NCBI GenBank assembly: GCA_030601645.1
Contig: JAUWBQ010000032.1
Coordinates: forward strand, 1-12,482
Origin: Candidatus Bathyarchaeota archaeon
Lineage (GTDB): Archaea; Thermoproteota; Bathyarchaeia; TCS64
Reading direction: 5' to 3'
DNA length: 12,482 nt
Of the stretch, positions 1 to 6,643 are shown piece by piece. The position numbers were made by a program, and so were the translations under genes. Each line of letters opens with the position of its first letter. Within the stretch, counting starts at the first letter, position 1. Below the pieces are notes generated by a model. It worked only from the letters and a program-made list of their open reading frames with translations. It ran no database searches and was not told the DNA's origin.

Positions 1-1476
1 GAGCTCCGGAGCGACATGTACAACTCCCTCCTGGAGCAGTCCTTCAGCTTCTACGACAACCAGAGAACCGGGCAGCTCATGGCCAGAGCCACCGGCGACA
101 TCAACATGCTCAGCAGGTTCTTCAACATGGGCCTCCGGATGTTCGTGTCATCCATCCTACTGTTGATCATGGTCATATACGCCCTCCTATCCCTCAATGT
201 GGAGCTCGCCCTGATTTCGATAGTAGTCCTCCCCTTCATCCTCCAGGCCACCAGGAGCTACTCCCAGAGGATCGGCCCCCTCTGGAGGGCCGTTAGGGAG
301 CAGAACGGCGTCATCACCTCAGTCCTGCAGGAGAACCTCTCGGGGATAAGGGTGGTCCGCGGGTTCAACAGGGAGACCTACGAGGAGGAGAAATTCTACG
401 CGGAGTGCGAGAAATACTTCGACACCAACGTCAACATGGCCGGCATAAGGGCCTTCTTCATGCCCCTGGCGTCCTTCCTCTCCTCCCTCGGGATGGTGCT
501 CATAGTCTGGTACGGAGGCGGACAGGTCATCCGAGGAGCCCTAAGCCTCGGCAGCATGGTGGCTTTCTACTTCTACCTGGCCAAGCTCAGGGGGCCCATC
601 CGCAGGATCGGGTTCATAACCTCCATGTTCGTCCGGGCCTCGACCGCCGCGGAGCGGGTCTTCGATATAATAGACGCAAAGGTGGACATCCACGATAGCG
701 AAGACGCGTCGAGCATAGACGAGATCGAAGGGAGGATCAAATTCGAGGACGTCTGGTTCAGCTACGACGGAGAGAACATGGTGCTCAAGGACATCGACCT
801 GGACGTCAACCCCGGGGAGACCATCGCCATCCTCGGCGCCACGGGCTCGGGGAAGAGCAGCATAATAAACCTCATCCCCCGCTTCTACGACGTCACCCGG
901 GGCTCCATCAGACTGGATGGCACGGATATCAGGGACTTGAAGATAAAGTCCCTGCGGGAGCAGATCGGGATTGTCCGCCAAGACCCCTTCATATTCTCCA
1001 CCACCCTCAGGGAGAACATCGCCTACGGCGTCAGAAACGCTAGTCTAGAAGACATCGTGGAAGCCTCGAAACAGGCTAGAATCCACGACTTCATCGACTC
1101 CCTGCCCGAGGGCTACGACACCCGTGTGGGAGAAAGGGGCGTGACACTCTCCGGCGGACAGAAGCAGCGGGTGGCCATCGCCAGGGCGCTCCTGAAGAAC
1201 CCCAAGATCCTGATCCTGGACGACTCCACCAGCAGCGTCGACACCCAGACTGAGTACGAGATCCAGCAGGCGCTGGACGAGCTTCTGAAGGACAGGACCA
1301 CGTTCATCATCACCCAGAGGCTCTCCTCGATAAAGAACGCCGACTACATCATAGTCCTCGAGGACGGGAGCATCATAGAGGAAGGCAGGCACGACGAGCT
1401 GATGCAGCTGAAAGGCACCTACAGGACTCTGTACGAGACCCAGCTCTCGGACGTGGAAGAGGGGAGGGAGAGCTAG
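1..1476 (+). CDS. ABC exporter half-transporter, degenerate-site subunit (5' partial)
   Basis: Membrane export ATPase subunit with a TMD fused to an NBD. The frame is open to the window edge, so the ATG at 16 is internal; the loop after TM2 is the first part visible and TM1-TM2 are lost. Numbering from that ATG, hydrophobic segments lie near residues 40-75 and 150-190, followed by an NBD. Seen: A-loop Tyr, Walker A GATGSGKSS (residues 274-282), Q-loop, signature LSGGQ (378-382), Walker B ILILDD with Asp403 (bases 1222-1224) in place of the catalytic Glu, and Gln434 (bases 1315-1317) in place of the switch His. This is the pattern of the TM287-type subunit of heterodimeric exporters, where this NBD binds but hardly hydrolyses ATP. 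The partner gene starts 2 bases downstream. Substrate is unknown; drug or lipid export is only a family expectation. Confidence 0.93.
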   Translation, partial: ELRSDMYNSLLEQSFSFYDNQRTGQLMARATGDINMLSRFFNMGLRMFVSSILLLIMVIYALLSLNVELALISIVVLPFILQATRSYSQRIGPLWRAVREQNGVITSVLQENLSGIRVVRGFNRETYEEEKFYAECEKYFDTNVNMAGIRAFFMPLASFLSSLGMVLIVWYGGGQVIRGALSLGSMVAFYFYLAKLRGPIRRIGFITSMFVRASTAAERVFDIIDAKVDIHDSEDASSIDEIEGRIKFEDVWFSYDGENMVLKDIDLDVNPGETIAILGATGSGKSSIINLIPRFYDVTRGSIRLDGTDIRDLKIKSLREQIGIVRQDPFIFSTTLRENIAYGVRNASLEDIVEASKQARIHDFIDSLPEGYDTRVGERGVTLSGGQKQRVAIARALLKNPKILILDDSTSSVDTQTEYEIQQALDELLKDRTTFIITQRLSSIKNADYIIVLEDGSIIEEGRHDELMQLKGTYRTLYETQLSDVEEGRES

Positions 1477-1478
1477 AG

Positions 1479-3344
1479 ATGGGTATGCGCCACCACTGGC
1501 ACAGGATGGGCGACGACGAAGATTACGAGAGGACGATCCCAGACAGGGTTCTCTTCGCCAGGATGGTTCGGTACATCTCCAGGCAGAGACGGAAAACCAT
1601 GATGCTGGTCATGGCAATACTGGCTTCCACGCTGATCAACCTCCTGCCTCCCTACATGTTCTCCGTCGTCATCGACAGGTACATCGGAGAGCTGGACACA
1701 GCCGGCCTCGCCCTCATAAGCGTCGCCTTCGTCGTAGTCTACGCCCTCATCTTCGTCGCCCAGTACAGCCACAGGTACCTCATCAACTGGCTGGGGAGCA
1801 AGCTGGAGCTCGACATGAGGATGGACATCTTCCGACACCTCCAGAGGCTCTCCCTCAACTTCTACGCCAAGAGGGAGGTGGGAAGCGTGGTCTCCAGGGC
1901 CACGAACGACGTGGACAAGATAACCGAGCTTGTGACCTCGGGAGTCGCGAGCGTGATGGCCGACCTTCTGACCCTGGTCGGCATCGTCGCCATCATGCTC
2001 TGGATGAACCCCCGGCTGAGCATGATAACTTTCTCCATAATCCCCCTGATGGCCGTCTTCATGTACTTCTGGGGCAAGAGGGTGAGGAAGGTCTACCGGG
2101 AGACCCGGAAGACCATCGCCAGCGTCTCCGCGCAGATGGAGGAGAGCGTGAGCGGCATGAGGGAGATACAGTCCTACAGCAAGGAGGGCGAGACTCGCCG
2201 CGAGTTCGAGCAGATCAACATATCCAACATGCAGGCCAACGTCCAGGCGGGGCAGGTAATGTCAGCCTTCTGGCCGGTCGCCAGCCTTTTCACGGCCATA
2301 GGCAACTTCCTGGTCCTCTGGTTCGGAGGAACCGCGGTGATGCGAGGCACCATGAGCGTGGGGGTCCTCTTCGGGTTCATGTCCTACCTGAACCGGTTCT
2401 TCATGCCCATACAGGATCTCAGCATGTTCTGGAACAACGTCCAGTCGGCGCTGGCGGCGGCGGAGAGGGTCTTCGGCATCATGGACACCGACCTCGAGAT
2501 CTACGAGAAATCAGATGCGTTCAATCTTCCGGAGATCGAGGGGAGAATAAAGTACGAGGGTCTAACTTTCAGCTACGAGCCAGGAATCCCCGTCCTCAAA
2601 GACATCGATCTCACCATCGAGCCCAACATGACGATCGCCCTAGTAGGACCCACCGGGGCCGGCAAGACAACCATGATAAACCTCCTCTACCGGTTCTACG
2701 ACCCGCAGCAGGGACGGGTGACCGTTGACGACCGCGACCTCAGAGACGTCAAGCTCGACTCCCTACGGAGCCAGTTGGCCATCGTCCTGCAGGACACCTT
2801 CCTCTTCTCGGGCACGGTGATGGAGAACATCAGATACGGCAGGATCGAGGCCTCAGACGAGGAAGTATTGGAGGTTTCCAAGGCCGTCGGGGCCCACCAG
2901 TTCATAAAGAGGCTGCCGGAGGGCTACGAGACGGACGTGAGGGAGAGGGGGGGCCGGCTGAGCGTCGGGCAGAGACAGCTCATCTCCCTGGCCAGGGCCC
3001 TCCTGGCCAACCCGAGGATACTGATAATGGACGAGGCCACCTCCAGCATCGACGCCTACACCGAGCTTATAATCAAGGAGGCGTTGGAAAAGGTGCTCAG
3101 AGACAGGACATCCATCGTGATAGCCCACCGCCTCTCGACGGTGCGGAACGCCGATCTCATCGTGGTCATAGACCAGGGGGAGATCGTCGAGAGGGGCACC
3201 CACGTCGAGCTCATGAAGCAGGGAGGCCTCTACAAGCAGCTCTACGAGATTCAGTTCAGATACGAGCCCCTGGAGGAGCCAGAGCCCACCACTGAAGTGG
3301 CCACCCACCCCCACGGAACGCACCGAGACGACTCGAAAAACTAG
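1479..3344 (+). CDS. ABC exporter half-transporter, catalytic subunit
   Basis: Partner of the preceding gene, 621 aa, the full length of a TMD-NBD half-transporter. The ATG at 1479 lies just after a G-rich Shine-Dalgarno run at 1461-1470 inside the end of the upstream gene, so translation is probably coupled; a second ATG at 1485 is possible. After a charged His-rich N-terminus, TM1 starts near residue 42, with six predicted helices to about residue 320. The NBD has Walker A GPTGAGKTT (Gly390, Lys396), Walker B ILIMDE with catalytic Glu519, and switch His550. Its signature is LSVGQ (494-498) instead of LSGGQ. In a head-to-tail dimer this altered signature would face the Asp403/Gln434 site of the partner, giving one consensus and one degenerate site as in TM288 and related proteins. 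The C-terminal tail is acidic, then His- and Thr-rich. Confidence 0.95.
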   Translation: MGMRHHWHRMGDDEDYERTIPDRVLFARMVRYISRQRRKTMMLVMAILASTLINLLPPYMFSVVIDRYIGELDTAGLALISVAFVVVYALIFVAQYSHRYLINWLGSKLELDMRMDIFRHLQRLSLNFYAKREVGSVVSRATNDVDKITELVTSGVASVMADLLTLVGIVAIMLWMNPRLSMITFSIIPLMAVFMYFWGKRVRKVYRETRKTIASVSAQMEESVSGMREIQSYSKEGETRREFEQINISNMQANVQAGQVMSAFWPVASLFTAIGNFLVLWFGGTAVMRGTMSVGVLFGFMSYLNRFFMPIQDLSMFWNNVQSALAAAERVFGIMDTDLEIYEKSDAFNLPEIEGRIKYEGLTFSYEPGIPVLKDIDLTIEPNMTIALVGPTGAGKTTMINLLYRFYDPQQGRVTVDDRDLRDVKLDSLRSQLAIVLQDTFLFSGTVMENIRYGRIEASDEEVLEVSKAVGAHQFIKRLPEGYETDVRERGGRLSVGQRQLISLARALLANPRILIMDEATSSIDAYTELIIKEALEKVLRDRTSIVIAHRLSTVRNADLIVVIDQGEIVERGTHVELMKQGGLYKQLYEIQFRYEPLEEPEPTTEVATHPHGTHRDDSKN

Positions 3345-3368
3345 ATCTGCATAACCCCTTCTTTCCAT

Positions 3369-3412
3369 CATCCTAGGGGAGCAAATGATATCAGAAGAGA
3401 AACCCTAGGATG
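3369..3412. promoter_or_regulatory. Perfect 10-bp inverted repeat upstream of the ModE-like gene
   Basis: CATCCTAGGG at 3369-3378 is repeated exactly inverted as CCCTAGGATG at 3403-3412. The 24-base spacer contains the AT-rich stretch AAATGATA, which could be a weak TATA element for the gene starting at 3427. The two CCTAGG cores are 32 bases apart, about three helical turns, as expected for a dimer or tetramer operator. Autoregulation by the ModE-like protein is inference. A transcript hairpin is the other reading, but no T-run follows it. Confidence 0.5.
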
Positions 3413-3426
3413 GATCGAGGCCTCCA

Positions 3427-3975
3427 ATGACCGGCTCCTCGAAGGCGAAGCCCATTTTCAAGATCTGGCTCGAGACCGATGAAGGCTACGTATTCGGTCC
3501 CGGGGTCTACAGCCTGTTAAGAAAAATAGGAGAGACGGGAACCATCAAGGGAGCGGCTGAGGCTCTGGGGATGTCGTACCGATTCGCCTGGGGGCTGCTA
3601 AAGAAGGCGGAGGAGAGGCTGGGGGAGCCCCTCGTCGAGTCCCACAAGGGGGGCAGGTCTGGGGGAGGGGGCGTCGAGATCACCGACGTTGGTCGACGAT
3701 TCTTGAAGGAATTCTCGGAGATAGAGCGGGTGATAGGCAGACTATCGGAGGAATCCGGACTCCCCCAGGAACACGAACCCATGACCGTCATTGAAGTGGA
3801 AGTTCTAGAAATGGACCCTGCGGGTGACAACGTGTTCATCACATTTCAATGGGCGGAACCTACAAACCTGAGACTCGGCCTCTCAAAGGAAACGGTCGAA
3901 GATCTGGATATCTCCCCTGGGGACCGAGTAATATTGGAGATTAGGCCAACCGTTGGCAACATCGAGAAGGTTTAA
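3427..3975 (+). CDS. ModE-like molybdate-type transcriptional regulator
   Basis: A 182-aa DNA-binding regulator. Residues about 24-95 match the ModE/LysR-type winged helix: GPGVYSLLRKIGETGTI, then an AAEALGMSYRFAW helix-turn-helix, then a wing carrying GGRSGGGGV and an ITDVGRRFL helix. Residues 121-180 form one domain resembling TOBE/Mop (VIEVEVLEMD ... LDISPGDRVIL), the oxyanion-binding part in ModE. E. coli ModE carries two such units, so this protein is shorter. The ATG at 3427 has GAGG six bases upstream. No molybdate transport gene is visible, so the real effector could be molybdate, tungstate or another ligand. Its stop overlaps the stop of the convergent PadR-like gene by 4 bases. Confidence 0.85.
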   Translation: MTGSSKAKPIFKIWLETDEGYVFGPGVYSLLRKIGETGTIKGAAEALGMSYRFAWGLLKKAEERLGEPLVESHKGGRSGGGGVEITDVGRRFLKEFSEIERVIGRLSEESGLPQEHEPMTVIEVEVLEMDPAGDNVFITFQWAEPTNLRLGLSKETVEDLDISPGDRVILEIRPTVGNIEKV

Positions 3976-4379
3976 TACTTGCTTATCGACCCTGGGCTCC
4001 TTCGCACTATCTCCAGATATGGTGAATACCTGTCCTCCAAGGACCTGCCTCTCTCGGTGAGCTGGTACAGGCACCTCTTCGTGGGGTCGCTCCGAAAGCC
4101 CTCATCCCTCACGATGTAGTCGAGGTCCGTGAGCTCCTTAAGATGGTGGTATACGTTCCTCACGTCGCTGTCCGTGAGGTAGATGTAGAAATACTCTTTG
4201 AGGGACCGCCAGATGGTGTAGCCGTAGGAATCTTCTCCGCGCTCACAGTTGTAGCGGATGATGGCCATTATCTTCATCTTCGTGGCGCCCGTGGTTCCCT
4301 TCGGCTTGACCAAGCTATTTCTCGAAACATTTATAAGACGGGGCAATATATATAATTTACGAATGGGTAAAATATCCAT
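3972..4379 (-). CDS. PadR-like winged-helix transcriptional regulator
   Basis: The core from KMKIMAIIRYN through YHHLKELTDLDYIVRDEG to CLYQLTERGRSLEDRY has the order and spacing of PadR-family winged helices: H1 with a YGYTIW segment, recognition helix, wing, and LTERG helix. The start is uncertain. The ATG at 4379 is chosen because an AGGGGGG run lies just upstream on this strand. However, its first codons run through the AT-rich promoter zone, so a TTG at 4313 or the ATG at 4277, just before the conserved core, may be the true start. The ligand is unknown. It is divergent from tfb with about 48 bases between starts, so it could control tfb as well as itself; that is inference from layout. 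Its stop overlaps the ModE-like gene in TTAA (3972-3975). Confidence 0.75.
   Translation of the reverse strand: MDILPIRKLYILPRLINVSRNSLVKPKGTTGATKMKIMAIIRYNCERGEDSYGYTIWRSLKEYFYIYLTDSDVRNVYHHLKELTDLDYIVRDEGFRSDPTKRCLYQLTERGRSLEDRYSPYLEIVRRSPGSISKY
4346..4358 (+). promoter_or_regulatory. TATA box, probably for tfb (could serve both strands)
   Basis: ATATATATAATTT stands out from GC-rich flanks. A start site about 25-30 bases downstream would fall near 4375-4385, leaving a leader of about 45-50 bases before the tfb ATG, which has an AGAGGAGAT Shine-Dalgarno region. Read on the minus strand it is also TATA-like and could drive the PadR-like gene from an internal start (4313 or 4277). Confidence 0.55.
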
Positions 4380-4390
4380 ACTTACCCCCC

Positions 4391-4415
4391 TTCTCAAGCA
4401 TAAAAAACCTGAGAA
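4391..4415. promoter_or_regulatory. Inverted repeat flanking a TATA-like element in the PadR/tfb gap
   Basis: TTCTCA (4391-4396) and TGAGAA (4410-4415) are perfect inverted copies with a 13-base spacer holding CATAAAAAAC, a second TATA-like stretch about 25 bases before the tfb ATG. This is a plausible operator for the divergent PadR-like protein. The arms are short, so chance is possible. Confidence 0.35.
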
Positions 4416-4427
4416 AGAGGAGATGAG

Positions 4428-5372
4428 ATGAACAAGAACACCACTACATGCTCCAGATGCGGAAGCCCCAAGCTAATCTTGGATTACGAGGCGGGAGAAG
4501 AAGTCTGCAGTGATTGCGGGCTGGTCGCCTCAGAGGCCATAGTGAACACCGGCCCAGAGTGGAGAGCTTTCACGAACGCCGAGAAAGATAAAAGGACGAG
4601 AGTGGGAATGGCGAGATCGTACACCCTGTACGACATGGGGCTCTCGACCAACTTCAGCGGCACCAGGGATGCCAGGGGAAACCGTCTCGACACAGACACC
4701 AGGAACCGCATGAACAAGCTCAAGAGGTATGACACCCGCTCCAAGCTGGATGACACCTGGGGACGCAACCTCAGCATCGCCATGGCCGAGCTGGACAGGC
4801 TCTCAGCCATACTCTACATTCCAAAGACCGTGAAGGAGCACGCGGCGCTGATCTACCGTAGGGCGTTGAAGGCAAACCTGATCCGGGGGCGCTCCATAGA
4901 CGCCTTCGTAGCAGCCAGCCTATACGCAGCCTGCCGAAAACACAGGATCCCGAGGCCGCTCAAGGAAGTATCGAAGGCGAGCACCAGGGAACACTCGGAA
5001 GTCTCCCGTTCCTACAGGCTACTACACCGGGAGTTCAATCTCAAGATGCCCATAGACGATCCCATGAAGTTCGTGTCCGGCATAGCGTCGAAACTGAACG
5101 TCAGACAGGACACGCAGCACAAAGCCGTCGAGATACTGAGGAAAGCCAAGGAGAGGCAGGGCTTGTCTGGTAAAGATCCCAGAGGTATTGCAGCCGCAGC
5201 CTTGTACATGGCCTGTCTCGAAAACGATGACAAACGCATACAGAAAGACCTGGCCGCCGCAGCTGGAACCACCGAAGTCACCCTGAGGAACAGATTAAGG
5301 GGCCTAGAAGAAACGCTAGTAGATTCGGTGCCCATGACAGACGAAGCCATGGTAACTCCTCAAATAGAGTAA
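4428..5372 (+). CDS. tfb: Transcription initiation factor IIB (TFB)
   Basis: General transcription factor that bridges TBP-bound promoter DNA and RNA polymerase. The 314 aa have the family order: zinc ribbon with Cys8, Cys11, Cys27 and Cys30; B-reader/linker region around residues 55-95 (RTRVGMARSYTLYDMGLST); two cyclin-like repeats at about 110-200 and 205-298; and a short acidic tail. The repeats contain the typical SIDAFVAASLYAACR and DPRGIAAAALYMACL helices. The length is normal for archaeal TFB. The ATG at 4428 has a GAGG element 7 bases upstream. Many archaea have several tfb paralogs; whether this is the housekeeping copy cannot be told. The divergent PadR-like gene suggests local control. 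Confidence 0.97.
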   Translation: MNKNTTTCSRCGSPKLILDYEAGEEVCSDCGLVASEAIVNTGPEWRAFTNAEKDKRTRVGMARSYTLYDMGLSTNFSGTRDARGNRLDTDTRNRMNKLKRYDTRSKLDDTWGRNLSIAMAELDRLSAILYIPKTVKEHAALIYRRALKANLIRGRSIDAFVAASLYAACRKHRIPRPLKEVSKASTREHSEVSRSYRLLHREFNLKMPIDDPMKFVSGIASKLNVRQDTQHKAVEILRKAKERQGLSGKDPRGIAAAALYMACLENDDKRIQKDLAAAAGTTEVTLRNRLRGLEETLVDSVPMTDEAMVTPQIE

Positions 5373-5424
5373 CCATGAGAAGATGAGAGCCCGCATCTCA
5401 CTCCGGTGGAAAGAACCATAGATC

Positions 5425-5601
5425 CTACCTTTTCTCTATCAGCTTCTTGATGGAGTTAATGTAATTCTCATACTCACGCCGTCGACAGACGGCGCACAGG
5501 TACTTGCTCTTCCTCCTTGACGACTTGCGCCGGCGTTCGATGATCCTGATCTCATTAGGCTCTAGGATCTTGCCACAGACTGCACAGTGCTTCTCTGACA
5601 T
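5425..5601 (-). CDS. Two-CxxC (zinc-binding type) mini-protein, intact copy
   Basis: Hand translation of the minus strand gives 58 aa from the ATG at 5601 to TAG at 5425. The protein begins MSEKHCAVCGK, continues LEPNEIR and a very basic Arg/Lys stretch (residues 23-33), then LCAVCRRREYENY and a Lys-rich helix. Cys6/Cys9 and Cys36/Cys39 could bind one zinc ion, with the basic segment suited to RNA or DNA contact. I do not recognise a named family. Reality is supported by a homologous, colinear copy at 7119-7307 with 23 identities in 53 aligned codons and no gaps. It converges on tfb with a 52-base gap and diverges from a membrane mini-gene remnant. A ribosomal or transcription-associated role is a guess. 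Confidence 0.8.
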   Translation of the reverse strand: MSEKHCAVCGKILEPNEIRIIERRRKSSRRKSKYLCAVCRRREYENYINSIKKLIEKR

Positions 5602-5802
5602 CCCATGTCTAAAGATCGTTGAGAACAGAAATCTGTTTGGGTCTCGACAAAAGAAGAAAAGAGATTATCACAAGTGGGATGATCATAAACGTCTATCTGG
5701 AGTCAGCGAGAGTCGTGAAGAAAGACTAAGGCCCCCTTGTCTGAGGGCTCCATTCTTATTCATGTATCTTACATCAAGTTCATCGTCGGAGTCTCGTCGA
5801 CC

Positions 5803-6053
5803 ACGGAAGAATCCATCGACCTCTCCGTCATCTTCAAGAAGAATCGCACGGAATTTCTCGCCATCCTCATGATGCCGGTCGTGGGAATGACTGCGTCCAC
5901 CCCCATAATAATATGGAGAACGCCCGGCAACATGACCATCGTCTTGCAGCGATCACTGCACCATTGGCACAGCATATCCTCCTCGTCCATTGGATAGCCA
6001 AGAAGAAGGACAGCCGAACATCAGTAAGAGATTCCTCGCCCTTAAAAAAGTAG
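5803..6053 (+). pseudogene. Broken copy of the two-helix membrane mini-protein
   Basis: This stretch is a degraded paralog of the intact gene at 7516-7743. Frame 1 codons give FKKNRTEFLAILMMPVVGM and IIWRTPG, matching IRKNRLALLAVLMLPVVGM and ILWRVPG. The match then moves to another frame with QHILLVHWIAKK against QYMLLVVWISRK. Between the PG codons and the Gln codon there are 41 bases here and 42 in the intact copy, so one base has been lost between 5929 and 5969. The codon at the intact ATG position is ACG (5803-5805). Without correction the frame stops at 5997; corrected it runs to TAG at 6051-6053. About 26 of 69 positions are identical by hand. An upstream TTG at 5737 is in frame but unconvincing. 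The 201 bases before it, after the zinc-type gene start, show no other gene. Confidence 0.75.
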
Positions 6054-6116
6054 GAAATTCCTGAATCAATTCAGCAAACCTTATGGGTTATTGCACTTCC
6101 TTTTTAAAGAGGGAGC

Positions 6117-6285
6117 ATGAAGAGCCTCGATGTGGCCATTGATGAAGATGTATACGATTATCTCGAGTTCCTAGAGATGACGCGGTTGCGCGCGCGCCGC
6201 AATGGTTGACGCCGAAGCATCGTATTCCATCCTTGAGGAGTTGAGCCTCAAAGAGGTTTCCATAGCCATTAAGAGTCTGCGGTGA
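6117..6285 (+). pseudogene. Frameshifted or phase-variable small gene (56 codons if restored)
   Basis: The ATG at 6117 follows a strong GAGGGAG Shine-Dalgarno region and encodes 30 residues (MKSLDVAIDEDVYDYLEFLE ...) to TGA at 6207. A second frame continues from ATG 6202 to TGA 6285 with SILEELSLKEVSIAIKSLR. The frame change is exactly explained by loss of one GC unit in the (GC)5 run at 6188-6197; adding it joins both parts into one 56-aa protein. The N-terminus resembles small antitoxin or ribbon-helix-helix-like proteins, but I cannot name a family. The alternative is two tiny overlapping genes. A hairpin and T-run directly at the end support a transcribed unit. Confidence 0.5.
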
Positions 6286-6308
6286 AGCCGCAGCATTTAT
6301 TTTTTTAA
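6277..6308 (+). terminator. Hairpin plus T-run terminator
   Basis: CTGCGG (6277-6282) and CCGCAG (6288-6293) form a 6-bp GC stem with a 5-base loop, followed by CATTTATTTTTTT. The T-rich run is the main archaeal termination signal. It closes the small unit ending at 6285 and insulates the RAM-CBS promoter. Confidence 0.6.
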
Positions 6309-6342
6309 AAAATTCAACCCATGTACCACATTTTCAGCAATA

Positions 6343-6356
6343 AGGATTTAATATGT
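6343..6356 (+). promoter_or_regulatory. TATA promoter of the RAM-CBS operon, leaderless
   Basis: GGATTTAATATG contains a TTTAATAT box centred near 6350, 29 bases before the ATG at 6379. No Shine-Dalgarno is present between them, so the transcript probably starts at or within a few bases of the ATG. Confidence 0.55.
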
Positions 6357-6378
6357 TGATAATGTAGATCAAATCAAG

Positions 6379-6633
6379 ATGATTACCAGCTACACACTAG
6401 TCAGAGTTCTTCCTGCGAAGGACAAAGAGGTCTATGGGAGGATAAAAAAGTTCGTGGAGGTCAAAGATGTGATTTTGACCTATGGAGAGTACGACCTCAT
6501 ACTTAAAGTAGAGTCGGAGTCGTTGGAGGACTTGGATCATTTCATCTTCAACAAGCTGAGGACAACGGAAGGGGTGGCAGCCACCACGACCTTGCTCGAG
6601 GCAAAACCGACAACCTTCAGGGAAAACGATTGA
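6379..6633 (+). CDS. Stand-alone Lrp/AsnC ligand-binding (RAM) domain protein
   Basis: An 84-aa protein that is only the C-terminal RAM domain of Lrp/AsnC regulators, with no helix-turn-helix. The beta-alpha-beta-beta-alpha-beta pattern is readable: SYTLVRVLPAKDKEVYGRIKKF, VKDVILTYGEYDLILKV (with the family GEYD at 36-39), LEDLDHFIFNKLRTTEGV, and the final ATTTLLEAK strand. RAM domains form dimers and higher rings and bind amino acids or other small effectors; stand-alone forms may modulate full-length Lrp proteins. Leaderless start at 6379. The CBS-domain gene follows after 10 bases, so the two are probably co-transcribed. Confidence 0.88.
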   Translation: MITSYTLVRVLPAKDKEVYGRIKKFVEVKDVILTYGEYDLILKVESESLEDLDHFIFNKLRTTEGVAATTTLLEAKPTTFREND

Positions 6634-6643
6634 GGGGTTAATC

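Noticed and set aside
4143..4355. Plus-strand open frame of 70 codons
   Set aside because: Antisense to the PadR-like winged helix, which has clear family motifs.
5384..5400. TGAGA/TCTCA hairpin after tfb as terminator
   Set aside because: Only 5 bp of stem and no T-run; too weak to call.
5504..5872. Plus-strand open frame of 122 codons
   Set aside because: It lies antisense to the zinc-type mini-gene and in the wrong frame for the membrane remnant; its Ser/Arg-rich product looks like a shadow.
6053..6074. GGAAATTCC palindrome and CTGAA/TTCAG hairpin just after the membrane pseudogene
   Set aside because: Short AT-rich palindromes expected by chance; no T-run or neighbouring partner.
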